Origin: Petunia secreta
Taxonomy: Eukaryota; Streptophyta; Magnoliopsida; Solanales; Solanaceae
Assembly: GCA_029990175.1 (NCBI GenBank)
Contig: JARKIP010000010.1
Coordinates: 48,478,001-48,542,000, forward strand
DNA: 64,000 bases
Direction of reading: 5' to 3'
Each line of letters opens with the position of its first letter. Within the stretch, counting starts at the first letter, position 1. Shown in pieces: positions 11,866-20,802 of this stretch. The notes under the pieces were generated by a model. It searched no databases and was not told where the DNA came from. It saw nothing but the letters and a program-made list of their open reading frames with translations. The translations under genes and the position numbers were made by a program.

Positions 11866-12350
11866 TATTTATGCCTAAAATCGCTCGCCTATGTTAAATA
11901 ATTAATTAAGAATGAGGTCACAAGAAATACAGTAAATACGATGAAAATGCAAATAAATTAAAAGAGAGAAATAATGAGCAACAAAAGTAAAGTAGTCTTA
12001 TTCCTTAAGATTAGACAGATTCTGTGGTAAATCGTGATGATGTATAATACAATGTAAGGAGTGGTATTTATAGTAGCGGATACCCTGTCCTAATTAATGC
12101 AAACTACAAAGACTTATAAGGCTATGGGCCTATAACTCAAGGCGATGACATATACTAAACCCTAACTAAGAGACTGTAACCCTAAGACAGGAGGATGTGT
12201 GGCCTTTGTCCTACGACCGTACCACCTGAACAGTCGTAACTCGTAGAATGGGCATGGATCCTTTGCGCGTGGTGAATTATAGGATAAGTCTAGTCTTGCC
12301 AGCTGGACTCGTATCTTCGTAATAGTAGGTGGCATATATTTGCCCACACA
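11866..12350 (-). repeat. Right LTR (5' LTR in sense) of Tat-like element
   Basis: The 485-bp partner of 2784-3267. Its inner edge is mutated to TATTTATGCC where the left copy has TGTTTATGCC. The sequence just inside, read on the minus strand, is GTTTGATACTCACC, which does not match the usual initiator-Met primer site. Confidence 0.85.
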
Positions 12351-13445
12351 GTTGTAACTTTAAATTCTACTCCACTATGTCTGTCCCTCACAAGACAGCG
12401 AATTAGTTGAGTTGTAATGTTAAGCTGATTAACTTCATAACTTCTTGTGTTCCAAGTGACCTAGATTCTGCCATTCCTTGCACAGTTATAGTTAGCTAGA
12501 CAACCCCACCTTGGAAGAATCTTATTCATCACTTTTTTTTTTATTTTTCTCTTTAACTTTAGTCTTTACCAGGCCAGCAAAGGAGATATGCTTAAGTTTC
12601 ATATAGGAACTAAGCTCCCTTTGCTTGCTTTTATTCACCCTTCTCAGGTTCCAAGATAACCAAGTCTTTGGTTTATACTTTTCCCTCCTCCCCTATCATG
12701 TGGAGGTTGGCTTTACACTCATGTTATCCAATTCTCAAAGCAACAAACCCATTCTTCAAAGTTACATTACTCAATATTGGGAAGTTGTTAGTAGTTAGAG
12801 CTGGAATGCTTCCCCTCTGTGGCTCCTTTCCACTTTTATGACTAGTTCCTTAGGCTGCAACCTATTGGTGGTTAGTATATGCTTTCTGAGCATGTTCAAG
12901 GCTAGGGGCGGTGGTCTTTTGAACTTTTTTCTAAGGAGGAGCAGCTCTAGGTTGCCAGGTTAATTTTAGGCTTTGTTCTTCACCTCTTAGGTCGGATAAA
13001 TGCCTACACATTTGGTTCAATTGGACATATATGCCTAATTTTCAGACATTTCTGGTAGAACTCAGGTTTCAATCATAACTTACTATTTGCTGGATCAAGC
13101 ACAATGATCTCTGTTGGAAAGGTTTTGTGACGTTAACCTTTATGAGCATTCTAGCAAATGAGATCCTATTCTATAGCTGTACATTCATCAGCAAAGAGGG
13201 ATTCGCCTGTAGCACTTGATACCTACTCATAGAATCAACACCCCTGTAGCTCAGTGGTGGATTAGGGAATTTAACCCATATGGGGATATCAACCATAAAC
13301 TCAGCATTGATGTCTAAATATGGTGTGCAAGGCTTTAAAATCCGGGGCTTATTATTCATGGTGAAAGGACAATAGTATAATATCTTATGTAGATCTTCAA
13401 GACATTGCAATCTAGTGACCTCGTCCTTGCCCCTTTCTCATAGTT
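12351..13445 (-). mobile_element. L1-type LINE, 5' portion (ORF1 end and endonuclease start)
   Basis: This is the upstream half of the LINE whose 3' half is at 300-2783. Read on the minus strand it goes from a DUF4283-like ORF1 piece (13410-13171) through a non-conserved stretch to an endonuclease start with SWNLRRVNKSKQREL and FAGLVKTKVKEKN (about 12655-12540), the position where plant L1 proteins have WNVRGLN and LxETRV. The sequence stops at the gypsy right LTR and continues at 2783. The 5' end of the element is truncated. Confidence 0.75.
13171..13410 (-). pseudogene. LINE ORF1 fragment, DUF4283-like
   Basis: An 79-residue open piece includes ILKPCTPYLDIN and MVDIPIWVKFPNPPLSYRG, the VPVWVxFPxLPLxYW signature of the domain found at the N-terminus of plant L1 ORF1 proteins, which bind element RNA. 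The zinc-knuckle part that should follow is too decayed to read. Confidence 0.65.
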
Positions 13446-13600
13446 GAGTACGGTGGCGCAAGTTTAGCTAACTTGAGCCGAGAGCATTTGAGGAAGAGAG
13501 AAAAAAAAATTATGTGTTTTTTATTTTCAAATTTACCCTTGTTAATAGATAATCTAAACATATTTTTAAAAATCCTTTACTGAGTAAATTTAAAAGAGAT

Positions 13601-13630
<30 letters not shown>
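13601..13630. repeat. (AAC)n microsatellite, 3' tail of the RTE LINE
   Basis: Ten AAC units lie directly beside ATACCCAGTATTTTCC. On the minus strand this reads ...TACTGGGTAT(GTT)n, the usual way plant RTE-type LINEs end, so the microsatellite is best read as the element's tail. Confidence 0.75.
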
Positions 13631-13631
<1 letters not shown>

Positions 13632-14043
13632 TACCCAGTATTTTCCACAAGTGGGGTCTGGGGAGGGCGAGATGCACGCAGACCTTACTTCCATCAATGT
13701 GGAAAGGATGTTTCTGATAAATCCTCGGCTAAAGAACAACAATTTAGAAAAACATATTAGGCGAAAATAGGACTAAAGCAAAGTATGGATAATAATAAAA
13801 ATCAAAGCAAACCAAATGCAAAAAAAATAAAAATAAAATATAAATAGCAAAAAGACAGAAATAACACAGAAATCAAATTGAAGGGAATAATACTATTATT
13901 TATGCGGTGAAAACCGCTCGATTACTACCTAACATTCGACACCTATCTTCGACCTCCACATCTTCCTATCTACAGTCATGTCCTCGGTGATCTGGAGAAG
14001 GGTCATGTCCTATCTAATCACCTCGGCCCAATTTTTCTTCGGT

Positions 14044-14890
14044 CTACCTCCACCTCTCCGTAGACCCAGTACTGACATCCTCTCGCACCTCGTCACCGGA
14101 GCATCTATGCTCCTCATTGTCACATGCCCGAATCATCTCAAACCTTACTTCTCGCATCTTGTCTGTCATTGGTGCCGCACCCACTTTGTCACGAATGACC
14201 TCATTCCTAACCCTATCCATCCTAGTATGCCCACACATCCTTCTAAGTATTCTCATCTCTGCTACGCTTACCTTTTGAATGTTCGTACTCTTGACTGGCC
14301 AACACTCTGCTCCATATAGCATAGCTGATCTAACGACCACACTATAAAACTTACATTTAAGTTTAGGAAGCACTTTCTTATCGCATAGAACTCTGGAAGC
14401 TAGCCTCCACTTCAACCATCCCGCTCCTATACGATATGTGACATCCTCGTCAATCATGCCATTTCTTATAGAATTGACCCAAGATACTTGAAGCTTCCTT
14501 TCTTAAGGATGACTTGTGTATCTAGCTTCACTTCCACATCCGACTCGTGAGGCGCCTCACTAAACCTGCTCTCCGTATACTCTGTCTTCGTCCTGCTCAA
14601 CCTGAAATCTTTAGATTCTAGAGTCTGTCTCCAAACCTTCATATTCGCATTGACTCCACGCATGTCTCGTCCATCAAGACTATGTCATCCACAAATAACA
14701 TACACCACGGTACTTAACCTTAGATATTCTGAGTTAATTCGTCCATCACTATGGCAAATAAGAATGGGCTAAGCGCAGACCCCTGGTGCACCCCCATCTC
14801 GACTGGAAAGTGTTTGAGTCTCCTCCAACTGTCTTCACTCGGGTCTTGGATCTATCATACATGTCCTTAATCACCCTGATGTAAGCCAAT
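14044..14890 (-). pseudogene. RTE-type reverse transcriptase C-terminal fragment
   Basis: In sense order: the GVHQGSALSPFLFAIVMDEL box, a CMLFVDDIVLMDE catalytic box (about 14700), TKTEYTESRFSEAP, then GAGWLKWRLASRVLCDKK, YSVVVRSAMLYGAECWPVK and RRMCGHTRMDRVRNEVIRDK. These are hallmark motifs of the plant RTE clade. The VDD catalytic pair is preserved, but stops and frame changes between blocks make it inactive. The upstream RT fingers and the endonuclease are missing. Confidence 0.75.
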
Positions 14891-15089
14891 GGGTAATATA
14901 CAAATGACCATCAATTAATGCTAAAAAGTTGATTTCTTAATATACGTGAAAATAATCAAAAAATAAAATTAAGTTAACCAGGAAGTAAGATTTAAACCAC
15001 TCAATGACTCTTAATAAATCTGTATCATTCAAATCTTGAAAAAAGTCTTAATATCATTAAGAGGTTCACCATCACTCAATCTATACCTA

Positions 15090-15330
15090 CAATAACTACT
15101 TACCACTGCACTACCATCGTCGGCAATCACCACTATAATCATCGCCACTAACCACCTCCTACCACCACTAACTACAACGCCAATCATCTCTACCATCACA
15201 ATTACCACCAGTACAAATGCTATTGCCATTCATTATCACACTCCACAATTACAATGACTATCGCCACCATCACCATCACCACTACCACCATAATTACAAC
15301 CACCAACCACCACCTTCTACCAATGATAAT
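15090..15330. repeat. Cryptic ACC/ATC triplet-rich repeat, block 1
   Basis: A dense, imperfect run of CCA, ACC and ATC triplets (ACCATCACCATCACCACTACC near 15270-15290). It has no fixed unit length and no coding context. A second block with the same composition lies at 17091-17425. Confidence 0.6.
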
Positions 15331-15339
15331 AGCTAAGCC

Positions 15340-16250
15340 TAAACAAATGTAAAATACTAAAATGTACTTGTCCTATAATTTACCTCCAATCTCTCTCGAT
15401 TAGAAGTCGTTTGGTTCTCTTATTTGATACTACATCCCTCCCATTATAAATGTCCAAGTCCCATTTTACGTCCGCCTACTTATGTGATAATACTGGGTAT
15501 CTCGCTGTTGTTTATTGTTGTTGTCTTATTTTCACGTCCATTAAGAAAATATTAAATACTATATATACTTTACCTAGTTGTACTTATTTACTGCTCTTGA
15601 TAAATAAAATTAAGTACAACTAATCAGGTAAGATTGGAAATTGATTATTAATTTTACATTGAATTTCTAAAGTGGCAATTATTATATGACAAATAAAGAG
15701 GAAAACAGACACTTATTATATATGAGACGGTGGCAGTATATTTAGATTATATTAGAAATTTTCTATGCAGTGATGAATAAGTAAAAAAATTTTCTTATGT
15801 GATTAACAATGATGAGATTATCATACATGAATCATGTGCTTAAAAAAATTGTCTTTAAATAATTTGATTATTAGATTTCTAATATATATATTTTTATGTT
15901 AAATTCTTAGTTCTACCATGCATAAGATAACACATAGATTTTTTCTCATAATTTAATACATGACCTTTTTTGTCTTTAATTAGTTTAATTTTCATGTTAC
16001 GAGATTTTATGTTGGGATGAATTGTTCCAATATACCCAACCAAATGACCTCTACGATTACCACTTAAGCTATTTAACTTATAAGTCAATATTGTCTAAAT
16101 ATTTTGTGTAATTACATTATTAAATAAAAGGGCAGGTCTATTAATTTTTCGATACGATATAATCTATTAGATCATATCAATAATGCATAATACTGACATT
16201 GATTCGAGAAAAATAAATACATAAAAATCATAGACGGTATCATTTTTTTG
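15340..16250. other. AT-rich intergenic DNA with fragments of repeat ends
   Basis: TACATCCCTCCCATTATAA (about 15432-15450) resembles one end of a Stowaway-type MITE, and ATACTGGGTATCTCGCTG followed by TTG repeats (15488-15528) resembles a detached RTE tail. The rest to 16250 is AT-rich with no recognisable feature. Confidence 0.4.
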
Positions 16251-16322
16251 AAAATTACCCCACCCAAACCCTTTCTCCCCACCCACCCTATCAACTAAAC
16301 CTTTTAAGGCTCTTCCACCCTC

Positions 16323-16330
16323 TATATAAA
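16323..16330 (+). promoter_or_regulatory. TATA box with pyrimidine-rich leader, orphan promoter-like sequence
   Basis: TATATAAA is followed by CTCTCCTATTCCCCC and a TC-rich leader, and the text near 16460 (AAACAGTAAGTAAC) looks like a splice donor. This is the arrangement of a plant gene promoter, yet no open frame longer than a dozen codons follows. It may be the remnant of a promoter carried by a repeat, or chance. Confidence 0.3.
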
Positions 16331-16469
16331 CTCTCCTATTCCCCCTTATTTTCCTTTCATTTTCTACGTCTCTCTTTCTTTCAGTTCTAATTTCAATTTC
16401 TAGCTAAAGCAACAACTACTTTTCTATGCAGCAGCAGTTCTAAGAGAACTTAAAAACCAAGTCGTAAAC

Positions 16470-17090
16470 AGTAAGTAACAATCTGAGTCCTGATCGAATT
16501 AAGACCAACACTCGAAACTCAAATTTTAAATTTCTACTATAATTTTCAAAACCCAACAGTGAAGTTAAAGAGATCCGAAATTAATTTTTTTTTAAATGGC
16601 CCAAATCGAAGAAACAATCAAGTATTAGAATACCTAATCATCTTAAAACTCTATTACCAAATGATAACAATTTAATATACAAAGGCAAGAACTAGACGAG
16701 CAGTCAAGTAGCAAGATATAATCGCAAAGATAAATTAGAATTAGAAAGGAAGGGACCAGAGATTTAGAAGAGAATGGATACTCTAGCAATTAATTCATCA
16801 TTTAAAATTTAAAATAAATCCAAGGGACAAAGAGACATGAACTCATCCATGGAATCCATATTTACCTAGAAATCCAAGAGAGGCCCATTGAAGAGATATA
16901 AAGGTTCTTCCCTAAACTCTCACAAAGAGCTCTCAATTCTTTGATCAACAAAATCTAGCTAATGAACCCTAACTTCTTTTATTTATAGTAATTGCTATAT
17001 AGAATAAGAAATAACTAAAACGCCCTCAAATCTTCCTTCCATAATCTCTTAAAGTCTTCTACATCCTTAGGTTAATTTGGGCGTTATCAC
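16470..17090. other. Non-coding stretch, nothing recognised
   Basis: AT-rich sequence without open frames, repeats or RNA-gene signals that I can see. Confidence 0.5.
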
Positions 17091-17425
17091 ACCACCTCCA
17101 CCATTAATACAACCACCACCTGTAAGTCACTAAAATACCAACTACCTCCATCGAGACAACCATCGCCACCACTACTACCATCATTAGCACGTAATCGTCA
17201 CACCACCTCCACCCCCAAGGCGCCAACTACTAATACCAACCACCTCTAGAAACACAACAGCCTCCACTGCCAACCACCACTACCATCACCAGCCACCTTC
17301 ACCATCAAAGCCTCCCAGTGCATCTCCACTACTAACATTACCACTACTAACCATCACTATTATAGAAACAATTATCTCCACCAACCACCGCCACCAAATA
17401 TCACCACCCAGCCACCACTAACACC
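17091..17425. repeat. Cryptic ACC/ATC triplet-rich repeat, block 2
   Basis: Imperfect CCACCATT, CACCACC and ACCATCA triplets run for over 300 bases, similar in style to 15090-15330 but not an obvious copy of it. Confidence 0.6.
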
Positions 17426-17626
17426 ATATTATAATATAATAATTTATTAATATAATATTTAAATTAATTTATAGTATCCATTACCTTTGATAAAGATCAA
17501 TTGTAAGTATCTAGATGGTGGTAAAAAAAGGGTCTTAAATATTTATTATTTATATTTTAATACATCTTAATAACTAGATGTGTATTCAGATTCAAAAGTC
17601 TTAGTCTTAATAAAAATAAATTAAAA

Positions 17627-19213
17627 TGACCTTAGTTAGTCGTTCTGAGAGTTAGGACTTCAATTGGCATGCCGACAATCTTAAAAGCTCTATAAGGTCC
17701 ATTAGGACATATCTGTATTGGTATGTTTTCTAAGAAGGTTTCTATTTCAATTGTCGGTAAAGCTTAAAAGAGGTTTCCGAGCTCGATTTGAGTAAATGAG
17801 CATCGAAGCAAAATCCAAAATTTGCATTAGGTTTATATGATCATTTGTAACCTATGGGAATATTTGGAAGTTAAATATGAGATTGTTCAGATAGATTCAC
17901 TAAAGTTTCAAAAGTAAAAAATCTACCTCTTTCCGTGGGACCCCTATCTTGAGTTCTGAAAATTCGATACGAGTTCGGTCTTCACGAGCATGTCAAAAAA
18001 AGTGTTGTATGACTTGTCGTAGGGTTCTGTTTGGACCCGAATTACAGTACCAGCAGCTGTTAGTGTAAAATTCTGCATTTTCAAGCGCTAACATTGAATA
18101 TAAATATGTCCAAACCGACCCATTTCGTTTCTTACTTTATTTCATTGCTCTAAATCAGTCCAAAGGCTAAATCTAAGGACAAATCTTCTAGAAATCAACC
18201 AGGTAACATTCCTAGTCATTTAATTATGTAAAATCATAATCCCTAAGCTTGAATTGCTAGAATTAGAATTGGAAAAAATGGATTTTAGAATCCTAACTTG
18301 CCAAATTGGGAATTTAGCCCAATTGAACTTAGTTTTGGAAACTAATGGTATATTTGGACTCGTGAGGTTGTGGGGAGTCCAAAAATATATAATTTATGAA
18401 TTTTCCAGCTAAGCCCAGCCCCTGGAAATTTTGGTAATTTTTTCTCTTTCTCCGTCAAAATATTAAATAGTCATTTTTCGAGCATGTGTGTTTAGACTTG
18501 TTTGGCTTAGAGAGGGATATTTCTGAGGGACGTCAGCTAGGAAAGAATGTTGAGCAGTAGAGTTATCGACCTAGGACTTGAGGTAGGTGATTTTATCTGC
18601 CTCTTTGACGGCCTTTGGCCTTTCAGATATTCTATTCACGCGTTCTTCATGTGAATAGCTGCTGACATGGCATACTTACTACAACAACAACTTATTATGT
18701 ATTTTCTGATTATGTATCTTGATGTCCGGGCTGCTATGCCATCTGGGAGCAAGAGTATTCCGCTCCTTGCATCATATTGAGGGTAGGAGAATTTTGTTCC
18801 GGAGTAGAAGGATTCTGCTCCTTTCATTGGGCACATGTGACCCCATTGCATCATGTTGCATTCATTTCATATCCTTCTATGTGTTTTCTATCTGTATATG
18901 ACTGTTACTTGCCTGTTTGTGCATTGTTTATATGTTATATACCGTTACTTTTTGTTTCCCTAGCTAGTTTGACTATTTCTCGAGTTAAATAGCTATTCCT
19001 CGCCTATTTAGTCCTTATGACGCACTCCCTACCTATTTCTTGTGTTGTATTTTTATTTCGGCAGATTTCGCTCCTGGACTCAGTCAGCCACATCGTGATT
19101 GAGGAGCAAGACTAATTCTAGTCGTCTAAAGTTAGCCAGCTTGTTCATTGAGGCCATTGGTTGTAGATATTCTTGTTTTATCTCGTTTCGCTCCCCTTCG
19201 AGAGATGTATGTC
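17627..19213 (+). repeat. 5' LTR (first part) of a decayed Ty3/gypsy element
   Basis: This segment and 36160-36473 read as one LTR split by the 19214-36159 element: after 36473 comes a primer-site-like TTGGTATCAAAG and a gag start. The proposed start TGACCTTAG pairs with the end TCTTGTCA to give TGAC...GTCA termini, implying an LTR of about 1.9 kb. The left boundary is inferred from this alone, because the second LTR is not in the window. Confidence 0.5.
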
Positions 19214-19913
19214 TGATAAGGACCAAACGAGCCAAGACACCTTTCCAACATGTATCAAGCTTGGAAGAAGCACCGGACTAGAAGTCAAGAGCGTTGGAGG
19301 TGAATTGAAGCCGTTCCGGAAGAACCAGGCTGAGGCGCCCGCCTAGGCAAAGCAGGCGCCCCGCCCAGGAAGCAAAGGGGCCAGGCGCTTCGCTCACCCA
19401 GGGGGCGCTCCGCCCAGCCCCCTCCACTGCACAAGATCACGGGCGCTCCGCCCAAGGAGAGGCGCTCCGCCCCAAAAGCTGAGACACGGAAATTTAATTG
19501 TGTTTTATCTATTTTGACCCTACGTGGTCTTTTAAGCTTAGAGCCTAAGTGTGGGCATTCTAGACATTTTACTTAGTACCTAAAAACCTCTATAAATAGC
19601 TAGATAGCTTATTTCATTCCTTAGTCTATTTTGAATGATGAATTAACATTGTAAAGAGGGATCTCTTTGGGTTTATGAAAACCAACCTATGTTTGGGATT
19701 TATGTGCTGCTAATGGATTCTAGTTGGACAACGACCCCACCCCGACCATTCTACTTGCAAGTTCTAGTTGACTCGAGGGTAGTTGCCTAGCGTAGGTGTT
19801 CTTGACATTCTCTCGGGGTGTAATGGAACGAGTTCTTCATTGCTACTTGAGATTATTGATCGAGTTACGTCTCATTCTTTATCTTTTACTTTTTCCGCGT
19901 TTGATTCTTATCA
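19214..19913 (+). repeat. 5' LTR of gag-protease element
   Basis: 700 bp with terminal TGATAAG and CTTATCA. It shares with 35520-36159 the start TGATAAGGACCAAACGAGCC and the end ATTCTTATCA. It is 60 bp longer than its partner, mainly because of extra GGCGCTCCGCC-type units at 19333-19472. Confidence 0.9.
19333..19472. repeat. GGCGnnCCGCC short-palindrome array in 5' LTR
   Basis: Five or six GC-rich near-palindromic words (GGCGCCCGCC, GGCGCCCCGCC, GGCGCTTCGCT, GGCGCTCCGCC three times) sit within 140 bases of an otherwise AT-rich LTR. The 3' LTR keeps only three (35640-35720). Confidence 0.8.
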
Positions 19914-19915
19914 GT

Positions 19916-19928
19916 TTGGTATCAGAGC
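19916..19928 (+). promoter_or_regulatory. Primer binding site, initiator-Met tRNA type
   Basis: TTGGTATCAGAGC lies two bases after the 5' LTR end and matches the 3' end of plant initiator methionine tRNA, the usual primer for minus-strand DNA synthesis. Confidence 0.85.
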
Positions 19929-20802
19929 AAGGCTCGGGTTTTATTTCTACAAACCCCCGACCCTTTATTCTTCGTGCCTAGTATCTTCTTTAGTTTTCTT
20001 GTTGTTGAAGTTATTAGAAAGAAGAAAAAAAAACAAAAAAAATTGAAAAAGCTGAAAATACAAAATTGTCGTAACTTTTTGGTATGATTGATTCTTGTTA
20101 TAGGTGTTATAGATTCTTTATCCTTGTTTAAAACCCATCGTTTGGGTTCCACAATCTTGTGGTTTGGATTGAAATCAAGAGATTTGAAATTTTGAAACCT
20201 CAAAATTGTTAAATCCTTCCAAAACCCTTGCTCTTAATGATTCTTGGATGATTCATGGGTTGGATGATTGTTGATTGTTGATTTGGTTATAGGGGTTTGT
20301 TCTTCATTGAAAAACAAACAAATAGAAACAAATTTTGTGTGATTTGGAGTTGTATAACATCGAATTTGAGGAATCGAAATCCACTTTGAACCCTTTTGAA
20401 ATTCTTGTTGAAACCCCAACTTGAAACTTTGAATCATGATTGTGCCTTGTTTGTTGGTTTTTTGGGTGTGAAAATCATTGGGGTTTGAAGATATTATCAT
20501 TATAAAACTTTGGGTACCTTGGATTTGTGCAAAAAACGTTGAAATCAGACCAAATTTTGGCTTGAAATCGAGTAAAATCGGAGTTGGAAAAGCAGGGGGC
20601 CCGACCCCCAGGCGCCCCGCCTGACCCCCCCCCCCCACACTGTTGAAAAACTTGAGGCGCACCACCCCAATCTCTGGGCGCTCCGCCCAAGCCCTGAAGG
20701 TGTGGATTTTGTAGTTTTTTCCTAGGTTTTCCTATTTCTTTGGTTCTTAACCTCTAATTAGTGCTTATCTAAGTAACTTTCCTACTTAATTAGCACTAAT
20801 CC
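19929..20802 (+). other. 5' leader of gag-protease element, first part
   Basis: Untranslated leader interrupted by the Tekay insertion and continued at 31435-31749. It contains a C-rich run and another GGCGCCCCGCC / GGGCGCTCCGCCC cluster (20600-20690). No coding signal is seen. Confidence 0.6.

Larger units (their letters stand above)
2784..12350 (-). mobile_element. Non-autonomous Ty3/gypsy element, Tat-lineage-like, nested in the L1 endonuclease
   Basis: Two direct repeats of about 485 bp bound the element and are flanked by GTAGT (2779-2783) and GTTGT (12351-12355), a 4/5 match to a 5-bp duplication. LTR ends read TGTGTGGGC...AAACA on the minus strand. Internally, gag lies on the minus strand next to the right LTR, then the gag C-terminus and a protease-like region, then about 0.9 kb without coding signal, and finally an intron-containing gene on the plus strand. 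RT, RNase H and integrase are not found, so the copy depends on others for mobility. Excluding the solo LTR inside it, the length is about 7.0 kb. Neither the initiator-Met PBS nor a clear polypurine tract is visible. Lineage is inferred from the gag/PR text and the antisense gene, as known in Grande-like Tat elements. Confidence 0.75.
13601..14890 (-). mobile_element. RTE-type LINE, 5'-truncated
   Basis: The minus strand contains the last third of an RTE-like reverse transcriptase (about 14890-14044) followed by a short 3' untranslated region and a (GTT)n tail. The 5' limit near 14890 is where recognisable RT text ends. No clear target-site duplication was found. Confidence 0.75.

Noticed and set aside
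16593..16631. Short ORF MAQIEETIKY downstream of the orphan TATA box
   Set aside because: Only ten codons, no conservation evidence, too far from the start site to be convincing.
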